DNA of 64,000 nucleotides from Nannobrachium achirus. Taxonomy: Eukaryota; Chordata; Actinopteri; Myctophiformes; Myctophidae. Below, in pieces: positions 36,346 through 45,846 of this stretch; positions within the stretch are counted from its first letter, which is position 1; every line of letters starts with the position of its first letter. Below the pieces are notes generated by a model that was given only the letters and a program-made list of their open reading frames with translations, made no database searches and was not told where the DNA came from. The DNA is taken from assembly GCA_963921795.1 (NCBI GenBank), contig OY997639.1, positions 50,841,268 through 50,905,267 on the forward strand, read 5' to 3'. The position numbers were made by a program, and so were the translations under genes.

Positions 36346-36560
36346 TGCATTCTTGTTGGTTGTAAAAAGAAAAAAAGACCAAATCATGTTTCCCCTGCTT
36401 TCCTCAACGCTGTGTCCAAATATGGAAATCTGCATCATATTGATCACCCAATTGCCTAAATATTGATGTTCACAGGTGACGTCATGCCTACACCAGAATG
36501 TCCAAATATAGACACCATGGAGTATACTGTATGTCGTAAGACATAACTATGTCTTATGTC

Positions 36561-36620
36561 TTCCCTTCTACTCATCCCGTTGACCTGAACTTCCCTTCTA
36601 CTCATCCCGTTGACCTGAAC
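36561..36620 (+). repeat. Perfect 30-bp tandem duplication before ALDH4A1
   Basis: Positions 36561-36590 and 36591-36620 are identical 30-mers (TTCCCTTCTACTCATCCCGT...). The second copy ends 17 bp before the ATG, so it lies in the presumed 5' leader. Confidence 0.97.
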
Positions 36621-36637
36621 GTCTCTCCAGTGTAATC

Positions 36638-38311
36638 ATGCTGCGAATGAGGCCGCTCCTGTGCCAGTCTTGGAGAAGAGGATTGAAGACTTTTCCATAT
36701 GCAACTGTTGAAGTAAAGAATGAACCAATCCTGGGATTCAAGGAGGGCAGTCCAGAAAGAACGGCGCTCCTGAAGGCCTTGGATGACCTGAAAGGGACAA
36801 CAGAGGAGATTCCCTGTGTGGTTGGAGATGAACATGTGTGGACCAAAGACATCAGATACCAGCTATGTCCTTTCAATCACTCACATAAGGTTGCCAAGTT
36901 CTGCTATGCTGACAAGGAGTTGCTCAACAAAGCCATCTTGGCCTCGGTGGCAGCACGGAGAGAGTGGGACCTTACGCCAGTCCAGGACAGAGCCCAGATT
37001 TTCTTCAAGGCTGCGGATGTCATCAGTGGACCCAAGAGAGCTGAGATCATAGCCAAGACCATGATTGGACAGGGTAAAACAGTGGTACAGGCAGAGATTG
37101 ATGCTGCTGCAGAGCTGATTGACTTCTTCAGGTTCAACGCCAAACACGCCATCGAGCTGGAAGGCCAGCAGCCATTAGCAACTCCAGGGGTCACAAACAC
37201 TGCTCTGTATCGTGGACAGGAGGGTTTTGTAGCTGCCATTGCTCCTTTTAACTTCACAGCTATTGGCGGGAATCTGGCTGGCACCCCCGCTCTCATGGGT
37301 AATGTAGTACTGTGGAAGCCCAGTGACACAGCTATGTCAGCTAGCTATGCGGTCTACAAGGTCCTGCGGGAGTGTGGCCTTCCCCCCAACATCATCCAGT
37401 TTGTCCCTGCTGATGGACCTGTGTTTGGAGACACGGTCACCTCCTCAGAGGACTTGGCAGGCATCAACTTCACTGGCAGCGTCTCAACATTCAAACGTCT
37501 ATGGAAACAGGTAGCTCAGAACCTGGACATCTATAAGAACTTCCCTCGTGTAGCAGGAGAGTGCGGTGGGAAGAACTTCCACTTTGTTCACTCATCCGCG
37601 GACATTCAGAGCGTGGCGACTGGAACTATACGCTCAGCATTTGAATACGGCGGCCAGAAGTGCTCGGCCTGCTCCAGGATGTATGTACCTGACAGCAAGT
37701 GGCCCCAAATCAAAGACCAGCTCCTGGCCATCCACAAACAGATCAAAGTGGGAGATCCTGTGGAAGACTTCAGCAGTTTCTTCTCAGCTGTGATTGATGA
37801 TAAGTCTTTTGCACGTATAAAGAAATGGCTTGATCAGGCAAAGTCCTCCCCTAACTTGACCGTCATTGCTGGGGGAAACTGTGATGATAAAAAAGGCTAC
37901 TTTGTGGAGCCCACCATCATCGAGACCAAAGACCCACAGGACGCCATCATGTGCGAGGAAATCTTTGGGCCTGTTCTGTCGGTCTACGTTTACCCTGAGA
38001 AAAACTACAAGGAAGTGCTTCATCTGATAGACAACACCTCCCCATATGCTTTGACAGGGGCTGTGTTTTCTCAGGACCAGTCTGTTATTGATGAGGCAGC
38101 CAAGGCCTTAAGAAATGCTGCAGGGAACTACTATGTGAATGACAAATCCACTGGCTCTGTTGTCGCTCAGCAGCCATTTGGTGGTGCCAGAGCTTCAGGG
38201 ACCAATGACAAACCGGGAGGTCCCCACTACATTTTGAGGTGGACATCGCCACAGATAGTCAAGCAGACCCACGTCCCACTCACAGAATGGAAGTACCCCT
38301 ACATGGGTTGA
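36638..38311 (+). CDS. aldh4a1: Delta-1-pyrroline-5-carboxylate dehydrogenase, intronless
   Basis: ALDH4A1 oxidises P5C (glutamate semialdehyde) to glutamate with NAD+ in the mitochondrial matrix, the second step of proline breakdown. The frame encodes 557 residues against 563 in human, colinear throughout. The first ~25 residues are Arg-rich without acidic residues, fitting a mitochondrial presequence. The aldehyde dehydrogenase fold covers the rest. The oxyanion-hole segment APFNFTA, general base E308 (AGECGGKN) and nucleophile C342 (GGQKCSACSR) are present, as is S346, equivalent to human S352. The C-terminal block GGARASGTNDKPGG, important for oligomer formation, is intact. Vertebrate ALDH4A1 genes have many introns, so one uninterrupted frame indicates a retrocopy with preserved coding capacity. 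A foldback transposon begins 4 bp after the stop. Activity and expression are inferred, not shown. Confidence 0.93.
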   Translation: MLRMRPLLCQSWRRGLKTFPYATVEVKNEPILGFKEGSPERTALLKALDDLKGTTEEIPCVVGDEHVWTKDIRYQLCPFNHSHKVAKFCYADKELLNKAILASVAARREWDLTPVQDRAQIFFKAADVISGPKRAEIIAKTMIGQGKTVVQAEIDAAAELIDFFRFNAKHAIELEGQQPLATPGVTNTALYRGQEGFVAAIAPFNFTAIGGNLAGTPALMGNVVLWKPSDTAMSASYAVYKVLRECGLPPNIIQFVPADGPVFGDTVTSSEDLAGINFTGSVSTFKRLWKQVAQNLDIYKNFPRVAGECGGKNFHFVHSSADIQSVATGTIRSAFEYGGQKCSACSRMYVPDSKWPQIKDQLLAIHKQIKVGDPVEDFSSFFSAVIDDKSFARIKKWLDQAKSSPNLTVIAGGNCDDKKGYFVEPTIIETKDPQDAIMCEEIFGPVLSVYVYPEKNYKEVLHLIDNTSPYALTGAVFSQDQSVIDEAAKALRNAAGNYYVNDKSTGSVVAQQPFGGARASGTNDKPGGPHYILRWTSPQIVKQTHVPLTEWKYPYMG

Positions 38312-38502
38312 GAAGTTAAAGGGATACTTACAAAAAAACTTTTGGTCATTTTATCGTCTAATCAGGCTTTTATGAACACCCTGAACAGTTTTTAAGTTGC
38401 TTGATTCAATATTTAGAAATGTAAATCTTATCAGGCCCTCCTTCTCCAGGGCCGCTCCCCATAGACACCAATTGTAACTTCAAACTCTATTTTAACACCC
38501 AT

Positions 38503-38575
38503 TATTGTTTTCTGGTGACTCATAATACTCCCCTAATAATATTAGGAGAGTATTATGAGTCACCAGAAAACAATA
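38503..38575. repeat. Near-perfect hairpin in left outer arm
   Basis: TTGTTTTCTGGTGACTCATA and its complement form about 32-bp arms around a short AT-rich centre. Confidence 0.9.
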
Positions 38576-38831
38576 ATATTATGTGAGCAGGCTGTGTTTG
38601 CCAGACCCATGAAATGGGTAGGCCTACATAAGCAAATGTCGGTCCGGGTTTTCTATATAAAGGGTATATATGATGATGACATGATGATGACATGCCTACA
38701 AAAGGCATGATGTCATAAATGATGATGACAGACAGGGGGTCTGGCACAACCAGGTTGACCTGGTCTAGTTTTTGATACATTTTTGAAGCGGTGAAAACCG
38801 CTTCCTATGAGTGGCTTTGTGTGTATCACAC

Positions 38832-40018
38832 CCATATATGGTCATTTTAGTCCAGAATGAACAGGCTTTTTCAAAAACAGAATGTCCGTTTAATTACCAT
38901 ATATGGTGATCTCAGTCCAGAATGAACAGGGTTTTTCAAAAACACAATGTATGTCACCTCATGTCCATATATGGTCACTCCAGGCCAGAATGAACAGGTT
39001 TTTCCTGTCCCGTACGTGCAAAATTTCAGTTCAGAATGAATAGGCTTTATCTGTCCTGTACGTCCAGAATATGTGTGCGGTGTCCCTCCCGGTCAGATGA
39101 ATGGATACTTTGAGGATTGGTCAAGCTTCACATGATAATTTGGCCTTCAGGTTTTATCTGTCTTGTACATGCAATTAGGTCTCACTCACCTATTGCAGCA
39201 ATGCTAAATAGCCGCATAAGAGCAAAAGCAAAGGCACAATAAGAATATACAGATGCTAACAGAATGGTAAAAATCAAACCTCGGTTCGAAGTGAAGCGGT
39301 GAATCTTAGTATAGAATTGTCTGGAGAGCCGGTATGACAGCCGGTATAATAGGTTTTAAAAAAAGATATAAAAAGTCCTGCTTGCTGGTCTCTTAGTTGT
39401 TTGTCAACTGCATCCCTCTATAATTATTTCAGTTTCTGTTATCTTTGTGGCCTACTACATTTTTCAACTTCTGCTAGATTTTCAATGTATTTACTCTTGT
39501 CTGCCTTAATGCTCCTTTTTACCATTCTGTTAGCATCTGTATATTCTTATTGTGCCTTTGCTTTTGCTCTTATGCGGCTATTTGTCATTGCTGCAATAGG
39601 TGAGACCTATTGCATGTACAAGACAGATAAAACCTGAAGGCCAAATTATCATGTGAAGCTTGACCAATCCTCAAAGTATCCATTCATCTGACCGGGAGGG
39701 ACACCGCACACATATTCTGGACGTACAGGACAGATAAAGCCTATTCATTCTGAACTGAAATGACCATATATGGACATGGGACACACATTTTGCTTTTTGA
39801 AAAAGCCTATTCATTCTGGACTGATATTTTGCACGTACGGGACAGGAAAAACCTGTTCATTCTGGCCTGGAGTGACCATATATGGACATGAGGTGACATA
39901 CATTGTGTTTTTGAAAAACCCTGTTCATTCTGGACTGAGATCACCATATATGGTAATTAAACGGACATTCTGTTTTTGAAAAAGCCTGTTCATTCTGGAC
40001 TAAAATGACCATATATGG
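38832..40018. promoter_or_regulatory. Seven CCATATATGG boxes inside the foldback
   Basis: The palindrome CCATATATGG starts at 38832, 38897, 38965, 39764, 39876, 39944 and 40009. It fits the CC(A/T)6GG serum-response-factor site. Each is followed by a TCTGG(A/C)CT / AGTCCAGA block in a repeat of roughly 65 bp. Binding is not shown; the match may be incidental to the repeat. Confidence 0.4.
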
Positions 40019-40631
40019 GCGTGATACACACAAAGCCACTCATAGGAAGCGGTTTTCACCGCTTCAAAAAGGAGCATTAAGGCAGACAAGAGTAAATACA
40101 TTGAAAATCTAGCAGAAGTTGAAAAATGTAGTAGGCCACACAAAGATAACAGAAACTGAAATAATTATAGAGGGATGCAGTTGACAAACAACTAAGAGAC
40201 CAGCAAGCAGGACTTTTTATATATTTTTTTAAAACCTATTATACCGGCTGTCATACCGGCTCTCCAGACAATTCTATATTAAGATTCACCGCTTCACTTC
40301 GAACCGAGGTTTGATTTTTTCATTTATTTTTAATAATTCTTTGGGAAAATGGAAAAAATGTAATACAAAAATGAATTATTAAAAATAAACGAAAAAACGC
40401 GGCCTGCTCACTTATTAGGAGGGTATTATGAGTCACCAGAAATAATAATGGTTGGTGTTTTTAATGAATCTATCATGGTTAAAATGGAGTTTGAAGTTAC
40501 AATGGGTGTGTATGGAGAGAGGCCCTGGGCCCGGAGGGCCTTATAACATTTACATCAAATATCTAAATACTATCATAAAAGCCTGATTAGACGATAAAAT
40601 GACCAAAAGCTTTTTTGAAAGATCTCTTGAA

Positions 40632-42139
40632 CAGTACTATAAGTACTAACCCCATCCCCAACCCTGTACCTCCATCCTTATCTAACCTGAAACCTCTACC
40701 CTCATCATAAGCCATCATAGCAGGCTGCAATCATTCAGCCTTTGGCCCAGCCTGTGATGTCAGCCAGCATCTCTGGCATCTCCTGTCATACTGTACCTTT
40801 GGACCATCAAAATCACAGGTGCATTGCAATATCAATAGTTGTAACTTGTAAGTCACTCATCTGTGTTGTGAATAAAACAAAAACAATTCAGCCTTTTCAT
40901 CACATACATTCACTGCATTGCTATTATATGTATAATATACAGCCTAATAAATTGAATTTCATTCAAGTGTCAGTGTAGCCAAATATAACCAGGTGTGAAA
41001 ACTTCTACCCAAAAAAAGCCTTTCTAATTCACACACACTCAGAAATGTCAATATGACAGTATGAATTTCACATGACTATACTGGCCATGTCATAACACTT
41101 TACAATGTAATACATCAATACATCAAATGCATAGAAATATCAATCTAGAAAAGAAAAAAATACAACGTAGGTAGACCAAGCACCTAATCAGTAAAAAAAA
41201 CTTTATATAAACCTAAAACTGCTATTTAGCTTTCATGTAACCTCGCCTCACCAGACTTTCTAGCTTTCATGTATGGTAGTAAATAATGCATTTAAGAAGG
41301 AAGCTGCGGGCCATGTAAAATGCCCTTGTGACGCTACAGACATATAGGGACATACCCACACACGCTGCAAACAGACATAGGGACATACCCTCAACTTTCA
41401 AGTCCAAGAATAGAGGTTTAGTAAACTAGAAAAACGGCGCTCCTCTGAGCACAGGTCTTCACCAGACTGGGTGGCCTACCCAGGGTTACATTCATTCATT
41501 CATTCATTCATTCAATATTTATTTTCTAAGAAATATATTGAGGGCAGAGTTCTCATTTTCAATGATGCAGAGATTACAGAAACAGAAAAGTGTAATAATA
41601 TTACACTTTTCAATAATATTGAATTAAGAACAGCAGGATAAGTTATATATTGTAAAAAAAGAAGATAAATAATGAGGATAACATAGTGTTCTCGCCTTTC
41701 AGGCGAGCCCACAATGAAAGTTTCTAAATTGCCCCAGGTAATTTTTAAAGTTACCTAGCTCGGTACCTCTGTGTCGGCCTTGGAGACCAATAATGGTATG
41801 TAATACTGAGAGCTGTTTGATGAATATAATTATTCGGTTTTAACAGTGTAGACGTGTAGAAATCTTACTTTGACCGCAATGACTGGCCAAAAAGAAAGAA
41901 AAAAATGTTTTGTGTAAAAAATGAATGTTTTCTACTTTCAAGCCTACTTCACAGTTTCAACGCCAGGTGTTCTAAGGTCACATGCATGACAACACAGTTT
42001 TCAAGATAAAGGGGGTGGTTCGGGTTCAACTTACCCACTGGCTCATACCACGTTCTCCCCAGACTCCCCTACAATCAGAATATAACTGTATACCTCTTCA
42101 AAAAGAAAAGGGTGAAAAAACACTAAACTGTGAAATGTT
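40632..42139. other. Gene-free stretch
   Basis: Contains (ATTC)n at 41488-41512. No supportable gene. Confidence 0.5.
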
Positions 42140-42540
42140 GTTTTGGCTCCATCGAGTACGTCACGACCATAGGGTCACGACTTGACCCAATGACTCCCCC
42201 TTTACTACAAGTCCCGTCGAGCACTGCGCGGTCGGCGTACATGTCGAGCCCCATGCATGCGTTCCGCTCACTGGATGCAGCAGACCAGACAGTACCAAAT
42301 GAGCTGCGTCTTGAATGACAACTCCGGCGGGCATGCTTATATGGCTCTCAGGACACCGTTTTGTCCATAATTTGAAACGTATGTATTTTTTGTTTCGGAT
42401 CCTCCGATTTAGAGTATATTAAAATGTTTTTTTTTTTTGCTAACTCAGTGTCCCTGTCTGTTCTAGGAGCTAGGCTAGCTAGCTCGTTAGCAGCTAATGT
42501 TAAACGTCAAGGAGTTGTTCAGCAAGCCAAAGTTGGCATG
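42140..42540 (+). promoter_or_regulatory. Candidate promoter / 5' noncoding region of FAM210A
   Basis: CpG density rises locally (about 42160-42340). A leader-like GCTAGCTAGCTCGTTAGC stretch follows at 42475-42500. No gene with a recognisable product starts here, and FAM210A's first coding exon begins at 45389 behind an acceptor-like AG at 45320. An upstream noncoding exon is therefore plausible. Not proven. Confidence 0.25.
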
Positions 42541-42607
42541 ATCATAACCAGGCCTTTGTCCGCCTGTCAGACAGCTACTGTGGAACAACACAGTCACTGG
42601 CTGAGCC

Positions 42608-42706
42608 ATGGAGACGCTTTCCAAACTGGAAGAAAAACTAGCTGTTAGCTTCTTGTCCTCTAGGCAGTACAGCCCAATGTCAACTAGGATGCCAAGCGTG
42701 GCGTGA
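42608..42706 (+). other. Short ORF in the putative FAM210A leader
   Basis: A 32-codon frame with a favourable start context (GCCATGG) begins METLSKLEEKL. It could be an upstream ORF or chance. I do not recognise it as a known protein start. Confidence 0.15.
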
Positions 42707-43269
42707 AAACTCTGTATCTGACTGTAACCTTTGCATAAGCCACCCTTGTTTACTGTGTTGTTGCAGCATTGTGATAACACAGTGAGCCTTTACTTAACCG
42801 TCAGTTCCACTTTGTGTTTAGGTGTAAATACGATATTTTACTCCCTAAGCCTAAATCATCTTTATATTGTACTTAGTCTTTTTTTCCCCTCTGTCTTTTT
42901 TTAGGTGCGGTATGAGTATCCATGTTTCTTGAACCATAATCAAAGGTACGTGGGTACTGATATCATGTGCAGAATGAGGAAGTGAGTTATTATGACGTCA
43001 GGATTCCAGAGTGCACCCACACATCTGTCCAGGGCAACTAAACTCTTAACACAGTGGCTGGTGTCATAAAGATAAATACTGGGTCAAGTTGTAAATATTA
43101 TTAGATCAACTAGGAAATAACTAAATTATCTCAAAATGCGCCATTGAGTGGATGAGGCATAGCCACAACTTGCAACATTCAACACCAACCATTGACAGCC
43201 ATACATCAAAACAGAAAAGTCCTAATCAGATGTAATTACTAACTCACCAACATTTCAGCTATCGGAGAC

Positions 43270-43976
43270 CTTGAATTATTCTCTTTCTATCTGCTAAAGT
43301 GTTTGTTTCATTAAAATCCACCTTAGACTGACAAATGCAATGCACCGGAAGCGCTCTCTGATATTTTGGACACCCAAATTGACCCTGACCCAATACTAAT
43401 TAATATTTATCTTAGGCACATCAGACCCCATCTCCAACTTCACAAGTTTACAACGACATCTCCTTTCATATGGTCTGATTACAGCAAAGAAGCTGATTTT
43501 AACTCCTTGTAAAAAAGAGGAAGCACCTGCATTTTAACACTGGCTTAATGAAATGACTAGTACACTTCATCTTGAGAGAATACGATATTCACTTAAAGAC
43601 AGAGAGGCACAATTTGATAAGATCTGGCTGCCCCTTGTCCGTTACCTGAGTAGAAGGATGATGTTATTTTAAACTGACTCTCTATTCTAATGCATATACA
43701 TGGTTCTAGTATGTCCATGGAACAATTCATTTTGATTCTCTAGTATGTGTTACGTCACTGAGCAGTACGGGTGGGAGGGTATGAAGGGGTTGTTTTTATG
43801 TCATATGTTATTTTGTTTTGTATTTAATTTCTTGTTTGTTTTCTGCTCTTTTCTCTCTCTCTTTCTTTTTTCTTCCTTTAATTATGCTGAAACAGAAAAT
43901 TGTTAATCTGATATCATGTCCATTCAATTGTTGATAATCTGTTGGCAATAAAACTTATTTGACAAAAAAAGACATG
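43270..43976 (+). pseudogene. L1-type LINE ORF2 3' fragment
   Basis: The + strand translation around 43481-43630 gives ITAKKLILTPCKK, one stop, then HWLNEMTSTLHLERIRYSLK and FDKIWLPL, matching the tail of L1/Tx1 ORF2 proteins (ITAKK..L..W, W..EM). It ends with AATAAAA and a short poly-A at 43969. Stops show it is dead. Confidence 0.65.
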
Positions 43977-43985
43977 TTAGACATG

Positions 43986-44368
43986 TTATGAGCTACTTTT
44001 GGTCATAATTCCATGCAAATGTTCTGAGTTTTCAATAATGCAACGCCCACTGCCTCCTGCATTATGTGCAGTTTCGAAACAGGTGGTACGCAGGACCGTT
44101 GAGGGATTGCCAACAAGCCTTTCCAAATCCCAACAATCACCTGCATGAAATCTAATGACAGAAAGTAGCTCATAACGGGCAACAGTCCGCCATTCCGAAA
44201 CACCGCTATTCCGAAGCAGGTTTAGGGTTAGGGTTAGGGTTAGGGGTAGGGTTAGGGGTAGGGTTAGGGTTAGTTAGGGTTAGGGTAAGGGTTAGGGTTA
44301 GGGGTAGGGTTAGGGGTAGGGTTAGGGTTAGAAGTCAACGTTCGGAATAGCGGTGTTTCGGAATGGCG
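43986..44368. repeat. Interstitial TTAGGG array inside nested inverted repeats
   Basis: TTAGGG and TAGGGG units fill 44221-44332. A perfect 28-bp inverted repeat brackets it (44188-44215 and 44341-44368, core GAAACACCGCTATTCCGAA). An additional 14-bp pair, TTATGAGCTACTTT at 43986 and its complement at 44162, lies on the left. Confidence 0.93.
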
Positions 44369-45388
44369 GGGTGTAACCCTCATAACGGTATGTCTACGGC
44401 AGTGGTGTGTTCTAGATTATAATTTTTTTGGATGGCATTTAATTATTCCCTCCCTTCCACACACGCGTGGTCAGTGGTCACCAAATGAATTTGAATGGTT
44501 TGAATACTATGAAGTGTGGCAAGTCTATTTAAGTATGATTTCCTTCACCAGCTGCCATCACAATAAAGACAATAGCCACACATCTTCACCTCAGACTAGG
44601 CTGAAGTCCACATTATTACTACCCCAGCCCCTCTCTTGTGTATCAGATGTGTATCAGATACGGTTTCTCAGACGGTTTTTGAATGGCTACACTTGGCTGC
44701 AAAAAAAATCACACTATGTTGTATATTGTGTATCACGGTAGAACACCACTGGTCTACGGTGAATTTTTATTAAACAAATACTTTGCCGATAGAGGATAAT
44801 TTAAGCTTTCCATACAGCTGCAATGTTGGTGAGTTTAACGTTGTTGAATACAATCAGATAGTACTTTTCTGTTTGGATGCATGGGCTGTCAAGGGTTGGT
44901 GCAAAATATTTAAAACAAATCTAGAGTTGCAAGTTGTGGCTAGATGAGGCATACTGTATTCAGTTCCAATGCACAGCCAGTTGGCTTAAAGTCATACTGT
45001 GTAACAATCATGGCACTTTCAGCAAGTCTGAAGCATTGAGTTCAACATTCGTGAACTTTGACAGGGTGTCATAGGAAAGAAGCACCATTGTTGGCACTTG
45101 GCAGTGATTTTGCTCGTATTTTTTTTTTTTTTGTGTGCCAACCTCTCCCGATGTAAGTCAAATGAACTACACACCAGTAAACCGTCACTGCCCGCAACCC
45201 GCTAGACATCATGGGAAATGGATGTGTTTGGCACGTGTCTAACGCAGATGTGTGACCGTACCCTAAAGCCGGCTTTATCTGTGTTTTACAATGTGTGTTT
45301 TCTATTCATCTCAAACCTAGGACCCTGTGAGTGTACGTCACAGCAGTGAGCACCACAGAGGCGACTGCTGGAGGCGACTACGAGGATA
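44369..45388 (+). other. Intergenic or 5' leader of FAM210A
   Basis: No other gene visible. CAAACCTAG at 45312-45320 could be a splice acceptor for the exon that contains the FAM210A start codon. Confidence 0.35.
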
Positions 45389-45846
45389 ATGATGCAGCGT
45401 GTCCTATCCCAGAAGATTTTGCGGCAGGCGGCCGCGGCACGCTTGTTGCTGGTTGGCGTGTCCGATCCTCCCTTGGCAGTGTGTAGCTGTATAAAACGCC
45501 TGTCCCCCTCCACAGCTCATCGCTGGTTATCAACCTCTGCCACCAGCAAGGCAGCCCAACACCCAAAACAGCATCAGGAACCACCAGATGAGCCTCGTCC
45601 CAGCTCCACTCCTCAGGCCCAGGCAGGCAGTAAGCCTGGGGAGCAATCTGGGACAGAGGTCTCCCCCACGACTGCTACCTCCTCCACAACTGAAGACTCT
45701 TTGGAGTTGGACCCCCTGCAGGACAAGTCCGTTGGTCTTTACCAGAGATTTAAGAGAATGTTTAAACAATATGGAAAGGTGATGATACCTGTACATCTAG
45801 TGACATCCTCTGCCTTCCTGGGAACGTACTACTATGCTGCTATGAA
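45389..45846 (+). CDS. fam210a: FAM210A coding exon 1
   Basis: Encodes the presequence, linker and start of DUF1279. It ends after two bases of a Lys codon (AA|GTGAGT). Confidence 0.95.

Larger units (their letters stand above)
38316..40631. mobile_element. Large composite foldback abutting ALDH4A1
   Basis: The outer arms at 38316-38580 and about 40405-40631 are inverted copies (TTTTGGTCATTTTATCGTCT near each end). The left flank is TTAA and the right TTCA-type. The interior 38780-40320 is organised A-B-A'-B': A (38780-39273) is inverted at 39516-40070, and B (39270-39520) is inverted at 40066-40320. There is no transposase. Confidence 0.85.

Noticed and set aside
36904-37329. 141-codon minus-strand frame inside ALDH4A1
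   Set aside because: Antisense to a conserved enzyme, with no domain of its own.
44221-44332. TTAGGG repeats as a chromosome end
   Set aside because: The array is short, contains variants and is flanked by unique sequence and genes on both sides, so it is interstitial.
45530-45796. Minus-strand frames across FAM210A exon 1
   Set aside because: Antisense shadows of the real exon, whose splice sites and family match are clear.
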